A stretch of 64,000 bases of DNA from Aeromicrobium fastidiosum (GCF_017876595.1 NZ_JAGIOG010000001.1:2852001-2916000), one strand, 5' to 3'. Counted from the first letter of the stretch, positions 18,001 through 24,992 are shown. Numbers and translations are program-made. The notes: a model not told the origin generated them from the sequence alone.

Positions 18001-18716
18001 AGGAACTCGGCCGCGTCGCGGATCTCGCGCTCGCCCGACATGAACACGAGGATGTCGCCGGAGCCGTCCTTCGAGCCCGTCGAGAACAGCTCCTCGACCG
18101 CGTGCGCCAAGGCGTCGAGCTCGTTGTCGGCGCCCGTCTCTGCCAGCGGCCGGTAGCGGATCTCGACGGGGAACGTACGTCCGCTGACCTCGATGATCGG
18201 GGCGTCGAACATCTCCGCGAAGCGCTCGACGTCGATCGTGGCGGACGTGATGACGACCTTGAGGTCGGGGCGGCGGGGGAGCAGCTGCTTGAGGTAGCCG
18301 AGCAGGAAGTCGATCGACAGGGACCGTTCGTGGGCCTCGTCGATGATGATCGTGTCGTAGCGGGAGAGCCGCCGGTCGCGCTGCAGCTCGGCCAGCAGCA
18401 GACCGTCCGTGACGAGCCGGATGGCCGTCGACTCGCTGGTCTGGTCGTCGAAGCGCACGGCGTATCCGACCTCGCCGCCCAGCTCGACCTCGCACTCGTC
18501 CGCGATGCGCTTGGCCACCGACCGCGCGGCGATGCGGCGCGGCTGGGTGTGCGCGATCGAGCGGCGTCCGAGCTCGTAGGCGATCTTGGGCAGCTGCGTG
18601 GTCTTGCCGGAGCCGGTCTCGCCAGCGACGACCACGACCTGGTGGTCGCGGATCGCGGCGGCGATGTCGTCGTGCCGCTCGGAGATGGGCAGCGCGGCTG
18701 GGTACTCGATCTTCAC
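15096..18716 (-). CDS. hrpA: ATP-dependent RNA helicase HrpA
   Basis: The 1206-residue protein is a full-length HrpA-type DEAH-box helicase. It shows motif I GETGSGKT (32-39), motif II DEAH (126-129), motif III SAT (158-160) and motif VI QRAGRCGR (324-331). The helicase-associated winged-helix and OB-fold regions follow, with the long C-terminal DUF3418 part. It unwinds RNA with ATP; in E. coli it helps rescue stalled ribosomes and process mRNA. The GTG start overlaps the stop of the CPBP protease gene as GTGA, so translation is probably coupled. It is the last gene of a three-gene run that begins at 20391. Confidence 0.95.
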   Translation of the reverse strand: MKIEYPAALPISERHDDIAAAIRDHQVVVVAGETGSGKTTQLPKIAYELGRRSIAHTQPRRIAARSVAKRIADECEVELGGEVGYAVRFDDQTSESTAIRLVTDGLLLAELQRDRRLSRYDTIIIDEAHERSLSIDFLLGYLKQLLPRRPDLKVVITSATIDVERFAEMFDAPIIEVSGRTFPVEIRYRPLAETGADNELDALAHAVEELFSTGSKDGSGDILVFMSGEREIRDAAEFLSGRKYPRTEILPLYGRLAAADQQKIFSSHAGRRIVLATNVAETSLTVPGIRYVIDPGFARISRFSQRLKVQRLPIEPISQASASQRAGRCGRVADGICIRLYSEEDHDGRPEFTDPEIQRTNLASVLLQMASLDLGDIKDFPFLDPPDSRAVSDGLNLLYELGALDTSTKGSTRLTKIGRRMSTLPTDPRLARMLLAADRLGCLGDVLVIVAAMSIQDPRERPLEHQQAADEKHRRFREPDSDFLSYLTLWKYVREMRDELSSSAFRRLCRDEYLHWLRIREWQDVHSQLRRTAKELGLKPGAVGADPDRIHQALLSGLLSHIGLKDADGREYLGARQAKFMIFPGSGLAKKTPRMVMVGELVETGRLWGRTAAKIQPEWVEAAGEHLINRSYSEPHWSTRRGAVMAREKLLLFGIPLVADRLVQFGRIDPVTSRDLFIRHALVQGEWKTNHAFFAANQRMIASVEELEERLRRRDLRVDDDTLYAFYDQRVPADVVSTRHFDTWWKKTRQTQPDLLTFDPAMLSHGTDDADEEFPREWHSDGASYPLTYAFEPGMSDDGVTVDLPLAQLMVVDDRAFDWHVPGHRVELVTELVRSMPKRLRREFVPAGQFAPRLVEAMDPGASDLSAELARQMRMLNGTVVSPDDFDFDALPSHLRVTFRVVDGAGMELGRGKDLAALRSELSSHVRADLTKVARQEERSGIRSWDVGTIEPTITAGQVTGYPSLVDEGTSLGLRILDTAEEQQVAMVKAQARLLSFSLATPVPQLGRSLDLHAKLLLSTGPHGDAAAVIEECWLAALESLVVRHGGPVWDEATWSLLHDAVRPEAYGTTERAVQGVIATLRALGDVTPLPSTEAGEDVRVQLSWLIYPGFIRDVGVDQLRRLPLYLQAAAKRLAAPLTDDLLAAQDLEARFHARTAELSVWARLSPRVQHVRWALEELRIGLLAQGLRTAFPVSVKRVTALVDAL

Positions 18717-19486
18717 TTCAGTCCGAGCCTATCGGCGAGCAGCAAGTAGCCGACGAACGCCACCACGTCGAGGATCGTGTGCGCGATGACGAGCGGCATG
18801 ACGCGCTTGGTGCGGTGGAACCAATAGCCGAAGACCAGCCCCATCACGAAGTTGCCGATGCCGGGCCCGACGCCCTGGTAGAGGTGGTAGCTGCCGCGCA
18901 GGGCCGCCGCTGCGACGATCGTCGCGGCCGTGCCCCAGCCGCGCTGCGTCAGGCGCGTCATGAGGTATCCGATGACGATGACCTCCTCGAGGATCGCGTT
19001 CTGCAGCGCAGCGAGGATCAGCACCGGGACGGTCCACCAGTAGGCGATGTCGGGGGCCGGGATGATCTGGGCTGTGATGCCCAACAGGCGTCCGATGCCG
19101 TAGAGACCGAGCCCGGGCAGACCGATGACCGCGGCGAGCGCCATGCCCCACAGGACGTCGAACCGCAGGTGGTGCCGGTCGAGGCCGAGCCGTTCGCTGA
19201 CGCGCTCCTTCACGGGGTCGAGCGACAGCAGGTACAGCGCGAGCGCGACGGGGACGAGCGCGAACCCGATGCCCAGCACCTGGTAGACGAAGTCGAAGAC
19301 CTCGCGGTTGTCTCGGGACGCGTTGAGCGTCGCGGTCTGGCCCTCGATGCCACCGGGCAGGGTCGCCTTGCGGATCAGGCTGACCACCGCGTAGACGCCG
19401 GAGGCGCCCAGCGACAGGCCCAGGACGATCCAGGTCTCGACCGCGAGCCGCCTGTCGGTGGCCCGGGTGGGGTCGGACGAGGTCAC
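18713..19486 (-). CDS. CPBP family intramembrane glutamic protease
   Basis: The 257-residue protein has about seven membrane segments. The CPBP motifs are EE at 167-168 (LEEVIVIGYL), H201 in GSYHLYQG and H236 in IAHTILD. The Arg usual after the first motif is replaced (EEVIVIG), as seen in some actinobacterial members. The family cleaves prenylated proteins or acts in bacteriocin maturation and immunity. The GTG at 19486 overlaps the stop of the zinc peptidase gene (GTGA), and its own stop overlaps the GTG of hrpA in the same way. Confidence 0.85.
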   Translation of the reverse strand: MTSSDPTRATDRRLAVETWIVLGLSLGASGVYAVVSLIRKATLPGGIEGQTATLNASRDNREVFDFVYQVLGIGFALVPVALALYLLSLDPVKERVSERLGLDRHHLRFDVLWGMALAAVIGLPGLGLYGIGRLLGITAQIIPAPDIAYWWTVPVLILAALQNAILEEVIVIGYLMTRLTQRGWGTAATIVAAAALRGSYHLYQGVGPGIGNFVMGLVFGYWFHRTKRVMPLVIAHTILDVVAFVGYLLLADRLGLK

Positions 19487-20391
19487 AGGTCGTCGGTGGC
19501 GAACGTGTCGCAGGAGTTGACGGTGCCGGCGTCGTACCCGGCCGTGAACCACTTCTGGCGCGACTCGCTGGAGCCGTGTGTCCAGGTGTCCTGGTTGACG
19601 CTTCCGCCGCCCAGCTCCTCCTGGATGTGGTCGTCGCCGACCGCGGAGGCCGCCGAGAGTGCCGAGTCGATGTCGGCCTGCGTCAGTGGCTTCAGCAGGG
19701 TGTTGCCGTCGGCGTCCTCGGTGGTCGAGGCGTTCTTCGCCCACACGCCGGCCATGCAGTCGGCCATCAGCTCGATGCGGACGCCGCCGCTCCTCGGGCC
19801 GGTCTTGCCGTCCTGGCCCTTCTCGAGCAGACCGAGGATGTTCTCGACGTGGTGGCCGTACTCGTGCGCCACGACGTACTCCTGGGCGAGCGCACCGCCG
19901 TCGGCGCCGTACGTCGACTCCAGCTCGTCGAAGAAGCTCGCGTCGATGTAGATGCGCTCGTCGGACGGGCAGTAGAACGGGCCGGTCTGGTTGGACGCCG
20001 TGCCGCACGGAGACTGGGTCTGGCCCTGGTAGATGACGGTCTTGGCGGCGCGGTACTGACGGCTGACGTCGGCTGGCAGTGCCTCGGTCCAGTAGTCCTG
20101 GACGCTGTTGACCGTCCCGATGATGCGGCACGTCGTGTCGCGGTTGGCGTCGGCACCGGTCTTGCACTGGTCGAACGTCGTGGTCGACTCCGTGCCGCCG
20201 GTGGCCACCTGGCTCGTGTCGAAGGGGCTCCCGTTGGTGGCACCCGTGATGACCGACGGGTCGACGCCGAGGAAGACCGCCACCAGCGTGATCACGAGAC
20301 CGCCGATGCCGCCGCCGATCGCGAGCCCTCCTCGGGATCCACCGCCGGTGACCTGGCTCGTGTCCAGCTTGGCGCCGTCGTTGAAGCTCAT
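19483..20391 (-). CDS. ypfJ: Neutral zinc metallopeptidase (YpfJ-like)
   Basis: The 302-residue protein has a short cytosolic N-terminus, one membrane anchor (about residues 22-43) and an extracytoplasmic domain with the zinc motif HEYGH (176-180) and a third ligand in RIELMADCMAGVW (Glu near 207). Four Cys residues are spaced for disulfides. The family is a membrane-anchored metallopeptidase with unknown substrates. The start at ATG 20391 lies 51 bases from the divergent DUF445 gene. It leads a coupled operon with the CPBP protease and hrpA. Confidence 0.88.
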   Translation of the reverse strand: MSFNDGAKLDTSQVTGGGSRGGLAIGGGIGGLVITLVAVFLGVDPSVITGATNGSPFDTSQVATGGTESTTTFDQCKTGADANRDTTCRIIGTVNSVQDYWTEALPADVSRQYRAAKTVIYQGQTQSPCGTASNQTGPFYCPSDERIYIDASFFDELESTYGADGGALAQEYVVAHEYGHHVENILGLLEKGQDGKTGPRSGGVRIELMADCMAGVWAKNASTTEDADGNTLLKPLTQADIDSALSAASAVGDDHIQEELGGGSVNQDTWTHGSSESRQKWFTAGYDAGTVNSCDTFATDDL

Positions 20392-20442
20392 GGGTGAGGA
20401 GTCTACGCAGCGAGATGGCTTCGGACCCGGGATAGTTGCCGT

Positions 20443-21723
20443 GTGACCACGACACAGACCGCCCCCGGACTCGCGCTGCCCGAGGAGATGTCGGCGGGCG
20501 ACGCCCTCCGCCTCAAGGGGCTGCGCCGCATGCGCGCGCTGGCCCTGTCGTTGCTGGTGCTCGCCGCCGTCGTCTACGTGCTGACGCGCGAGCACGACAC
20601 GGGCTGGCTCGGCTACGTCAACGCGGGCTCGGAGGCCGCGATGGTCGGCGCGATCGCCGACTGGTTCGCGGTCACGGCGCTGTTCCGTCACCCGCTCGGG
20701 CTGCCGATCCCGCACACCGCGATCATCCCCAACCGCAAGGAATCGCTGGGGGAGAGCCTGCAGGAGTTCGTGGCCGACAACTTCCTCAAGGAGGACGTCA
20801 TCCGCGAGCGCATCGGCTCGGCGGGAGTCAGTCGGCGGGTCGGCGAGTGGGTCATCGACGGACGGCACGCCGACCGCATCGTCCGTGAGGGGTCGCGGAT
20901 CCTGTCCGACGCACTGGGGCAGGTCAAGGAGTCCGATGTGGCCGCGGTGATCCAGGAGGCGCTCATCCCGCGGCTCAAGGAGGAGGAGCTCAGCCCCGTC
21001 GTCGGCCAGCTGCTCGACGAGGTGCTGCGCGACGACGCCCACCGCGGGCTCGTCGACCTCGCCGTCGACGAGTTGGCGCGCTGGCTCGACCACAACCACG
21101 ACGAGGTCGCGGCGCTGATCGAGAACCGGGCACCGTCGTGGACGCCCCAGTGGCTCGACAAGCGGGTGTCGACGTGGGTGCACGAGCAGGTCGTCGAGTG
21201 GGTCGCCGAGATCGGCCGAACCCCCGACCACAACGCACGCATCGCGCTCGACAGCTGGCTGCGCGACCTCGCGGCCGACCTGCAGCACGATCCCGACACG
21301 ATGGAGCGCTTCGAGCGGCTCAAGGTGCGCATGCTGACGCAGGACCGGGTCAGCTCGACGTCGATCGCGCTGTGGGACGCCCTGCGCCGGGCCATGATCG
21401 GGTCGCTCGGCGACGAGACCGGCCTGCTCCGCACGCGGGCCAAGGACGAGATCGAGCGGTTCGGCCGCCGGCTCATCGACGACGAGCAGCTGAGCACCCG
21501 CGTCGACACGACGATCTCCAACATCGCCGCCTACGCCGTCAACAACTACGGGCACGAGGTCGCGACGATCATCTCGGCGACCGTCAACCGCTGGGACGGC
21601 AAGGAGACCGCCGACCGCATCGAGCTGCACGTCGGCCGCGACCTGCAATTCATCCGCATCAACGGCACCGTCGTGGGCGGGCTGGCCGGTCTCGTCATCC
21701 ATGCCGTCTCGACGGTGATCTGA
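20443..21723 (+). CDS. DUF445 domain-containing membrane protein
   Basis: The 426-residue protein begins at GTG 20443. It has an N-terminal membrane segment (about 24-43), the DUF445 signature GSEAAMVGAIADWFAVTALFRHPLGLPIPHTAIIP (about 67-101), a long amphipathic helical region (about 110-390) and a C-terminal membrane segment (NGTVVGGLAGLVIHAVSTVI). The fold suggests a membrane-tethered helical bundle, but no function is established for the family. The 150 bases that follow carry the DnaA-box-like array. Confidence 0.9.
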   Translation: MTTTQTAPGLALPEEMSAGDALRLKGLRRMRALALSLLVLAAVVYVLTREHDTGWLGYVNAGSEAAMVGAIADWFAVTALFRHPLGLPIPHTAIIPNRKESLGESLQEFVADNFLKEDVIRERIGSAGVSRRVGEWVIDGRHADRIVREGSRILSDALGQVKESDVAAVIQEALIPRLKEEELSPVVGQLLDEVLRDDAHRGLVDLAVDELARWLDHNHDEVAALIENRAPSWTPQWLDKRVSTWVHEQVVEWVAEIGRTPDHNARIALDSWLRDLAADLQHDPDTMERFERLKVRMLTQDRVSSTSIALWDALRRAMIGSLGDETGLLRTRAKDEIERFGRRLIDDEQLSTRVDTTISNIAAYAVNNYGHEVATIISATVNRWDGKETADRIELHVGRDLQFIRINGTVVGGLAGLVIHAVSTVI

Positions 21724-21757
21724 ACCCTCGACCCTGTCTGGAGACTCAGTCCACAAG

Positions 21758-21819
21758 TGTGGACAACCTGTGGGTAACTTCGGGTGAACTGTGGGTGACG
21801 GGCGTCACAGTGTGGACAT
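21758..21819 (-). promoter_or_regulatory. Phased array of DnaA-box-like 9-mers
   Basis: Five related 9-mers lie in one orientation: TGTGGACAA (21758), TGTGGGTAA (21769), TTCGGGTGA (21779), TGTGGGTGA (21790) and TGTGGACAT (21811). Successive starts are 11, 10, 11 and 21 bases apart, close to whole turns of the helix. The first is the exact complement of TTGTCCACA, the actinobacterial DnaA-box consensus; the others have one to four changes. TCCACA-AG-TGTGGA at 21750-21763 also forms a palindrome. A DnaA-binding or titration site is the simplest reading. No dnaA, dnaN or AT-rich unwinding region is nearby, so it is not taken as the origin. Confidence 0.4.
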
Positions 21820-21873
21820 CTCAAACAGATGCCGTGCGATGGCTGACTTACCCCGGCATGGCAGGCTGAAACC

Positions 21874-22128
21874 ATGAGCTCCGTGTCGAATCCATCCTTC
21901 ACCCGCGTCCGGCTGAGGGAGGGATACCGCATCGAGGACGTCGACGGGTTCCTGGCGGGCGTCCGCCCGTTGCTCGACGGACGGCTGCCCAACAACGAGC
22001 TCGCCGACCGCATCGAGAGCGTACGGTTCGCCCCGGTCCGGCTGCGTCCCGGCTACGACATGGACGAGGTCGACAGCCACCTCGAGCAGCTGCTCACCCT
22101 GGCATCGCAGGGGCACCCGCGCATCTGA
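21874..22128 (+). CDS. Small protein with two DivIVA-like N-terminal motifs
   Basis: The 84-residue protein contains two copies of the short motif found at the start of DivIVA/Wag31 domains: FTRVRLREGYRIEDVDGFLAG (about 9-29) and FAPVRLRPGYDMDEVDSHLEQL (about 51-72). No coiled coil follows, unlike true DivIVA. Such mini-proteins could bind membranes or curved septal sites. That is an inference from the motif. It is a stand-alone gene between the DnaA-box-like array and the tRNA gene, starting at ATG 21874. Confidence 0.65.
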   Translation: MSSVSNPSFTRVRLREGYRIEDVDGFLAGVRPLLDGRLPNNELADRIESVRFAPVRLRPGYDMDEVDSHLEQLLTLASQGHPRI

Positions 22129-22222
22129 CGTCCACCAGAGCGCTCGCGGGGACACCGGGGTTCGGCGTCCGGTTGACCCTTTGCTAGAGTTCAGTGCTGC
22201 ACCGCGCTCGTCTCGAGCGCAT

Positions 22223-22307
22223 GTCCGGGTGGCGGAATGGTAGACGCGCTAGCTTGAGGTGCTAGTGCCCTGTTAGGGGCGTGGGGGTTCAAGTCCCCCC
22301 TCGGACA
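22223..22307 (+). tRNA. tRNA-Leu (GAG)
   Basis: All arms fold. The 7-bp acceptor stem is GTCCGGG with CTCGGAC. The D-arm is GGCGGAATGGTAGAC. The anticodon stem CTAGC/GCTAG encloses TTGAGGT, giving anticodon GAG. There is a long variable arm, as class II tRNAs have, and the T-arm is GGGGGTTCAAGTCCCCC. The discriminator base is A and CCA is not encoded. A TAGAGT hexamer at 22185-22190 is a plausible -10 box. The last 20 bases coincide with the left copy of the 24-bp repeat that bounds the integrated element. Confidence 0.95.
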
Positions 22308-22311
22308 CAAG
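22288..22311 (+). repeat. attL: left 24-bp direct repeat (tRNA-Leu 3' end)
   Basis: The segment begins TTCAAGTCCCCCCTCGGACA and continues for four more bases. It is identical to 27285-27308. It covers the T-loop, the acceptor 3' strand and the first bases beyond the tRNA, so insertion leaves the tRNA intact. Confidence 0.88.
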
Positions 22312-22345
22312 GCCTGACCTGCGGAAACGCCGGTCAGGCCTTTTT
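22310..22345 (+). terminator. Terminator directly after tRNA-Leu
   Basis: AGGCCTGACC and GGTCAGGCCT form a perfect 10-bp stem with a 12-base loop, followed by TTT and a short U-rich stretch. It lies just inside the element, so the tRNA now ends at an element-borne terminator. Confidence 0.8.
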
Positions 22346-22385
22346 GCATGCACACCACGGGCACGCGGACGCCTAAACTGGTCTT

Positions 22386-22796
22386 GTGATTGCAGTGAAG
22401 TCCAACACGACCAGCGCTGGCTGCGAGCGATTCAGGGTTCGCTACCGCGAGGGCGAAGGACGCGCCGTCAATCCCACATCGCGGACATTCGCAACCTGTA
22501 CTCAAGCCGACACTTTCCGCAAAGAACTCGACGCTCTCGGCTGGAAGGAAGCTACCGAGCGAGACGACAACCGGCGCAACAGCACAGGGGTAGTCACGCT
22601 CGAGGAGTACGCCAACGACTACTTCGACACTCTGGCGAATGTCACAGCAGGGACGAAGATCTCCTGCCGCCGGATTTACGAGCGCGCCTGGTCGAGGCCG
22701 CTCGCCCACCAGCGCCTCGACGACATCGAACGCATGTCCATCCAGCGCGTGATCGTGAGCCTTGGTGATCTCGGAGGGCAGGGGTCAGCCGCCTGA
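22386..22796 (+). pseudogene. Phage integrase N-terminal fragment
   Basis: The 136 residues look like the N-terminal part of an actinophage tyrosine integrase. There is an arm-binding beta region (about 8-25: GCERFRVRYREGEGR), then the linker and the start of the core-binding SAM-like helices (TLEEYANDYFDTLANVTAGTKISCRRIYER). The catalytic domain with its R-H-x-x-R-Y residues is absent. After about residue 128 the frame runs into GGQGSAA and overlaps the end of a convergent gene by 12 bases. The usual length is 370-420 residues, so about two thirds is missing. Location beside attL is typical for such an integrase. Confidence 0.75.
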
Positions 22797-23444
22797 CAGG
22801 GGCTCGGCAGCAGGTGGTTCTTGGTACAGACCAAGCACCTTCAGTACGTAGTCTTCGACATCCGGGGTTTTCTTCTCGAACGCCGCATCTTCAGCGCCCT
22901 GCGCACGCCATCGGGACAGCGCCGCGATCATCTGCGCAATGTGCTTGCTTGCTTTCGAGCCGTCTTTCAGTGTGTCGCCCTTATAGCCCGCAAACCGCTG
23001 ACCCTGAAGGCTCACCCATCCAGCGACGTGCGGATGGTCTCCGATCTCGCGCACTACAAAGAGCGTGAGCGACTCTCGGTATGGTTCCGCAGCAGCGCGC
23101 TTGTCTTCCGCCGATGTGCCAGGCTCGCGAATCACGCGGACAGCCGCATACCCGGCCGACACTACAGCGGCGATCGATTCGGATACTCGTGCTAGGCGCG
23201 CGCGGTTATCTACAGCGTCGGCCTCGAGTCTCGAGTCCTTTGCCTCACCTCGTCTGGTCAGCGTGAAGACCAGTAAAGCGCCAGCAAGTCCGACCAAGGC
23301 GGCAAGCGAGCCTTGAGCTAGCAGTTCGAGCCAGTAGCCAAGTCCTGTGTCTGGTTGTTCAAGCACGACCCGAATTGGCTCAACTGGCGATGGCGCGCTG
23401 GGCGGAGTCGGCGTTGGTGCGTGCATTCGGCATTCATACCGCAC
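22785..23444 (-). CDS. Hypothetical single-pass membrane protein
   Basis: The 219-residue product has a Pro-rich N-terminus, one membrane segment (about residues 40-62: LLAQGSLAALVGLAGALLVFTL) followed by a basic stop-transfer RRGEAK, and a long helical cytosolic region. I recognise no family. The start may be GTG 23444 or ATG 23426. It converges on the integrase fragment. Because it sits within the tRNA-bounded element and has no core homologue known to me, it is probably cargo, possibly a membrane sensor or exclusion protein. That role is speculative. Confidence 0.5.
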   Translation of the reverse strand: MRYECRMHAPTPTPPSAPSPVEPIRVVLEQPDTGLGYWLELLAQGSLAALVGLAGALLVFTLTRRGEAKDSRLEADAVDNRARLARVSESIAAVVSAGYAAVRVIREPGTSAEDKRAAAEPYRESLTLFVVREIGDHPHVAGWVSLQGQRFAGYKGDTLKDGSKASKHIAQMIAALSRWRAQGAEDAAFEKKTPDVEDYVLKVLGLYQEPPAAEPLSGG

Positions 23445-23490
23445 GTCCGGCCCTACGCGTTCTGTTTCGACCAGCGGCGACGTGTGGGCG

Positions 23491-23670
23491 CTAGATCACC
23501 ACGCCACTGACGTCATGTTCGTTCGGTGCGAGATCGCATTCATACCTACTCCATCGCAGTTCTTCGCCACGTGTCTGAGCCGTCGCGAAGAACTGCTTGA
23601 CGAACTTGATCTCGGATCCGCACTCGGGGCATTTGAACGGCGTCTTCTGACGGTCATATCGGACACTCAT
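23491..23670 (-). CDS. Small zinc-knuckle protein (59 aa)
   Basis: The frame from ATG 23670 encodes 59 residues: a basic start (MSVRYDRQK), FKCPECGSEI with a CxxC knuckle at residues 14-17, a helical stretch KFVKQFFATAQTRGEELRW and a third Cys in SRYECDL. Codon composition is consistent with coding. It resembles small phage-encoded Cys-rich proteins of unknown role. It lies about 45 bases upstream of the membrane-protein gene on the same strand, so the two could be one transcript. The family is not recognised. Confidence 0.5.
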   Translation of the reverse strand: MSVRYDRQKTPFKCPECGSEIKFVKQFFATAQTRGEELRWSRYECDLAPNEHDVSGVVI

Positions 23671-23811
23671 CCATCGAAAGTAGCCGAGACCTCCGACGAA
23701 CCGGGACGCAAGCTATACCGAGTCGGAGAGCATCTGGCTGCGTCTCGGCCCATTCGTGCGGCATTCAGAGTTCGTGCACGTCCGCCGCTGTTCCGCGCCC
23801 GCGCCCGCGCA

Positions 23812-24032
23812 CAGAACCGACACGACGACGCGCAGACCACCAAGACCGGAGCCGACGCCGTCGCCGTCATCAGCGAGACCGCTGTCGAGCTCCTCGCCCC
23901 CTGTGTGCCGAGCTGCGCGCAGCGCACGACGACCTCGCCGATCTGCGTACCGAGGTCCGCAGTGTCCGCGCCGAGCTCGACGAGTACCACCGCCGCTACG
24001 GGCCGCTCAAGCCCGCAGCTGCCACAGACTGA
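23812..24032 (+). pseudogene. Frameshifted phage coiled-coil protein fragment
   Basis: Two adjoining frames join into one sensible sequence: RHDDAQTTKTGADAVAVISE and TAVELLA in one frame, then LCAELRAAHDDLADLRTEVR and SVRAELDEYHRRYGPLKPA in another. The break is at a run of Cs in CTCGCCCCCTGTG (about 23893-23905). Adding one C would restore a single frame. The result is a helical coiled-coil protein ending at TGA 24030-24032, like small actinophage proteins encoded just before the lysin. The 5' end is not defined. Confidence 0.5.
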
Positions 24033-24097
24033 CCCGCTCTTCACCCTCAGCCTGCCGTCTTCGACGTCGGGCTCCCACCCATGCCTAGGAGGCAGTC

Positions 24098-24992
24098 ATG
24101 ACGAACACCCCAGCCCAGGCGCTCACGCGCGCGAAGGCGTAGGTCGGACCAGATCGGCTCGTGCCTGGCCGAGTGCATCAACCCGGCGTACAACCCGCCG
24201 CTCCCGATTTCGGGCCCGTGGACGTTTGAGGGCAACGGCAAGGCGTGGGCCTACAACTACTGGCTCGCGGCGGTCGAGCACGGCAAGGTCGTCAAGACGT
24301 CCGACCCGACGAAGATCCCTGCCGGCGCGCTGCTGTTCCACACCCCCCGGAAGGGCGCGACGACCAACGGCGGCAAGGCTGGCCACGTCGCCATTAAGGC
24401 CGACGGCGGCGGGGGGCTGTACGAGATCTCCACGGACCAGCCCCGCAACGGCCGGTGGGGTCGCGTGAAGGTCGCCGACGCCGAGCGGGCCTGAGGCAAG
24501 AAGCTCGTCGGCTACATCATCGTCACAGGCGACGGCGTCCGCCTCATGCCCGACCCCGTCACGGCAACCCCGAAGCCGCCCGTCTTCGCTCCGGCCGCGC
24601 CTGCGTGGTTCGGGATCGACCTCCGCAACCTCGCCGGCTTCGACTTCGTCCGCGGCGCGAAGACGATCGAGCAGCGGATCCCCGCGATCGTCAACGACAT
24701 CGCGAAGGTCGGCCGCGACATCGTTTGCGTCCTCGAGCTCCCCAACCCGCAGGTCAAGAACTTCACCCGCCGCATGGCCAAGGCCGTCGCCGCGCTCGTC
24801 GGGTCCGTCGCCACCGCGCTGCTGGCCGTCTACGCCTCCGACACCCCGGTCAAGAAGGTGCTGACCGTCGTGGCGATCGTCGCGACAGTTGTCGGCACGT
24901 GTGCCGTCCCGAACCGGCCGGCCGCCAACCAGTTGGAGCCAGAGCTCGCGCTCGGCGACGAGTCCGCAGCGTTCGACGATGAGCTGCCGTGA
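24098..24992 (+). pseudogene. Broken phage lysin (CHAP/NlpC-like) with C-terminal membrane region
   Basis: A good ribosome site (AGGAGG) precedes ATG 24098. The first 14 codons (MTNTPAQALTRAKA) run into TAG. In another frame the gene resumes with IGSCLAECINPAYNPP, KIPAGALLFHTPRKG and KAGHVAIKADGGGGLYE, a Cys...His pattern like a CHAP or NlpC peptidoglycan hydrolase. A second stop, TGA at 24492-24494, falls where Trp is expected (ERA-*-GKKLVGYIIV). The frame then continues to 24992. Residues near the end (AVAALVGSVATALLAVY and VLTVVAIVATVVGTCAVP) are two membrane segments typical of actinophage holin-like proteins. There are thus at least two nonsense codons and one frameshift, and the lysin is dead. 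Confidence 0.75.

Noticed and set aside
16245-18749. An 834-residue open frame on the plus strand across hrpA
   Set aside because: It is the antisense shadow of the well-supported helicase gene. It has low-complexity Arg/Val/Asp/Gly composition and no domain, as often seen opposite GC-rich genes.
18713-20455. A 580-residue frame ending with the CPBP protease
   Set aside because: The first 320 residues are out-of-frame translation of the YpfJ-like gene. The GTG at 19486 with a GTGA overlap is the sensible start.
19483-21756. A 757-residue minus-strand frame ending with the YpfJ-like protein
   Set aside because: Only the last 302 residues are the metallopeptidase. The N-terminal part is antisense of the DUF445 gene. 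The start was set at 20391.
21750-21819. Chromosomal origin of replication
   Set aside because: DnaA-box-like repeats are present, but there is no dnaA, dnaN, rpmH or AT-rich unwinding segment nearby, and the number of strong boxes is too low.
23347-24468. A 373-residue plus-strand frame in the element
   Set aside because: Most of it is low-complexity Arg/Ser/Thr/Pro out-of-frame sequence over the lysin remnant. Only the part near 23812-23895 belongs to a real, frameshifted gene.
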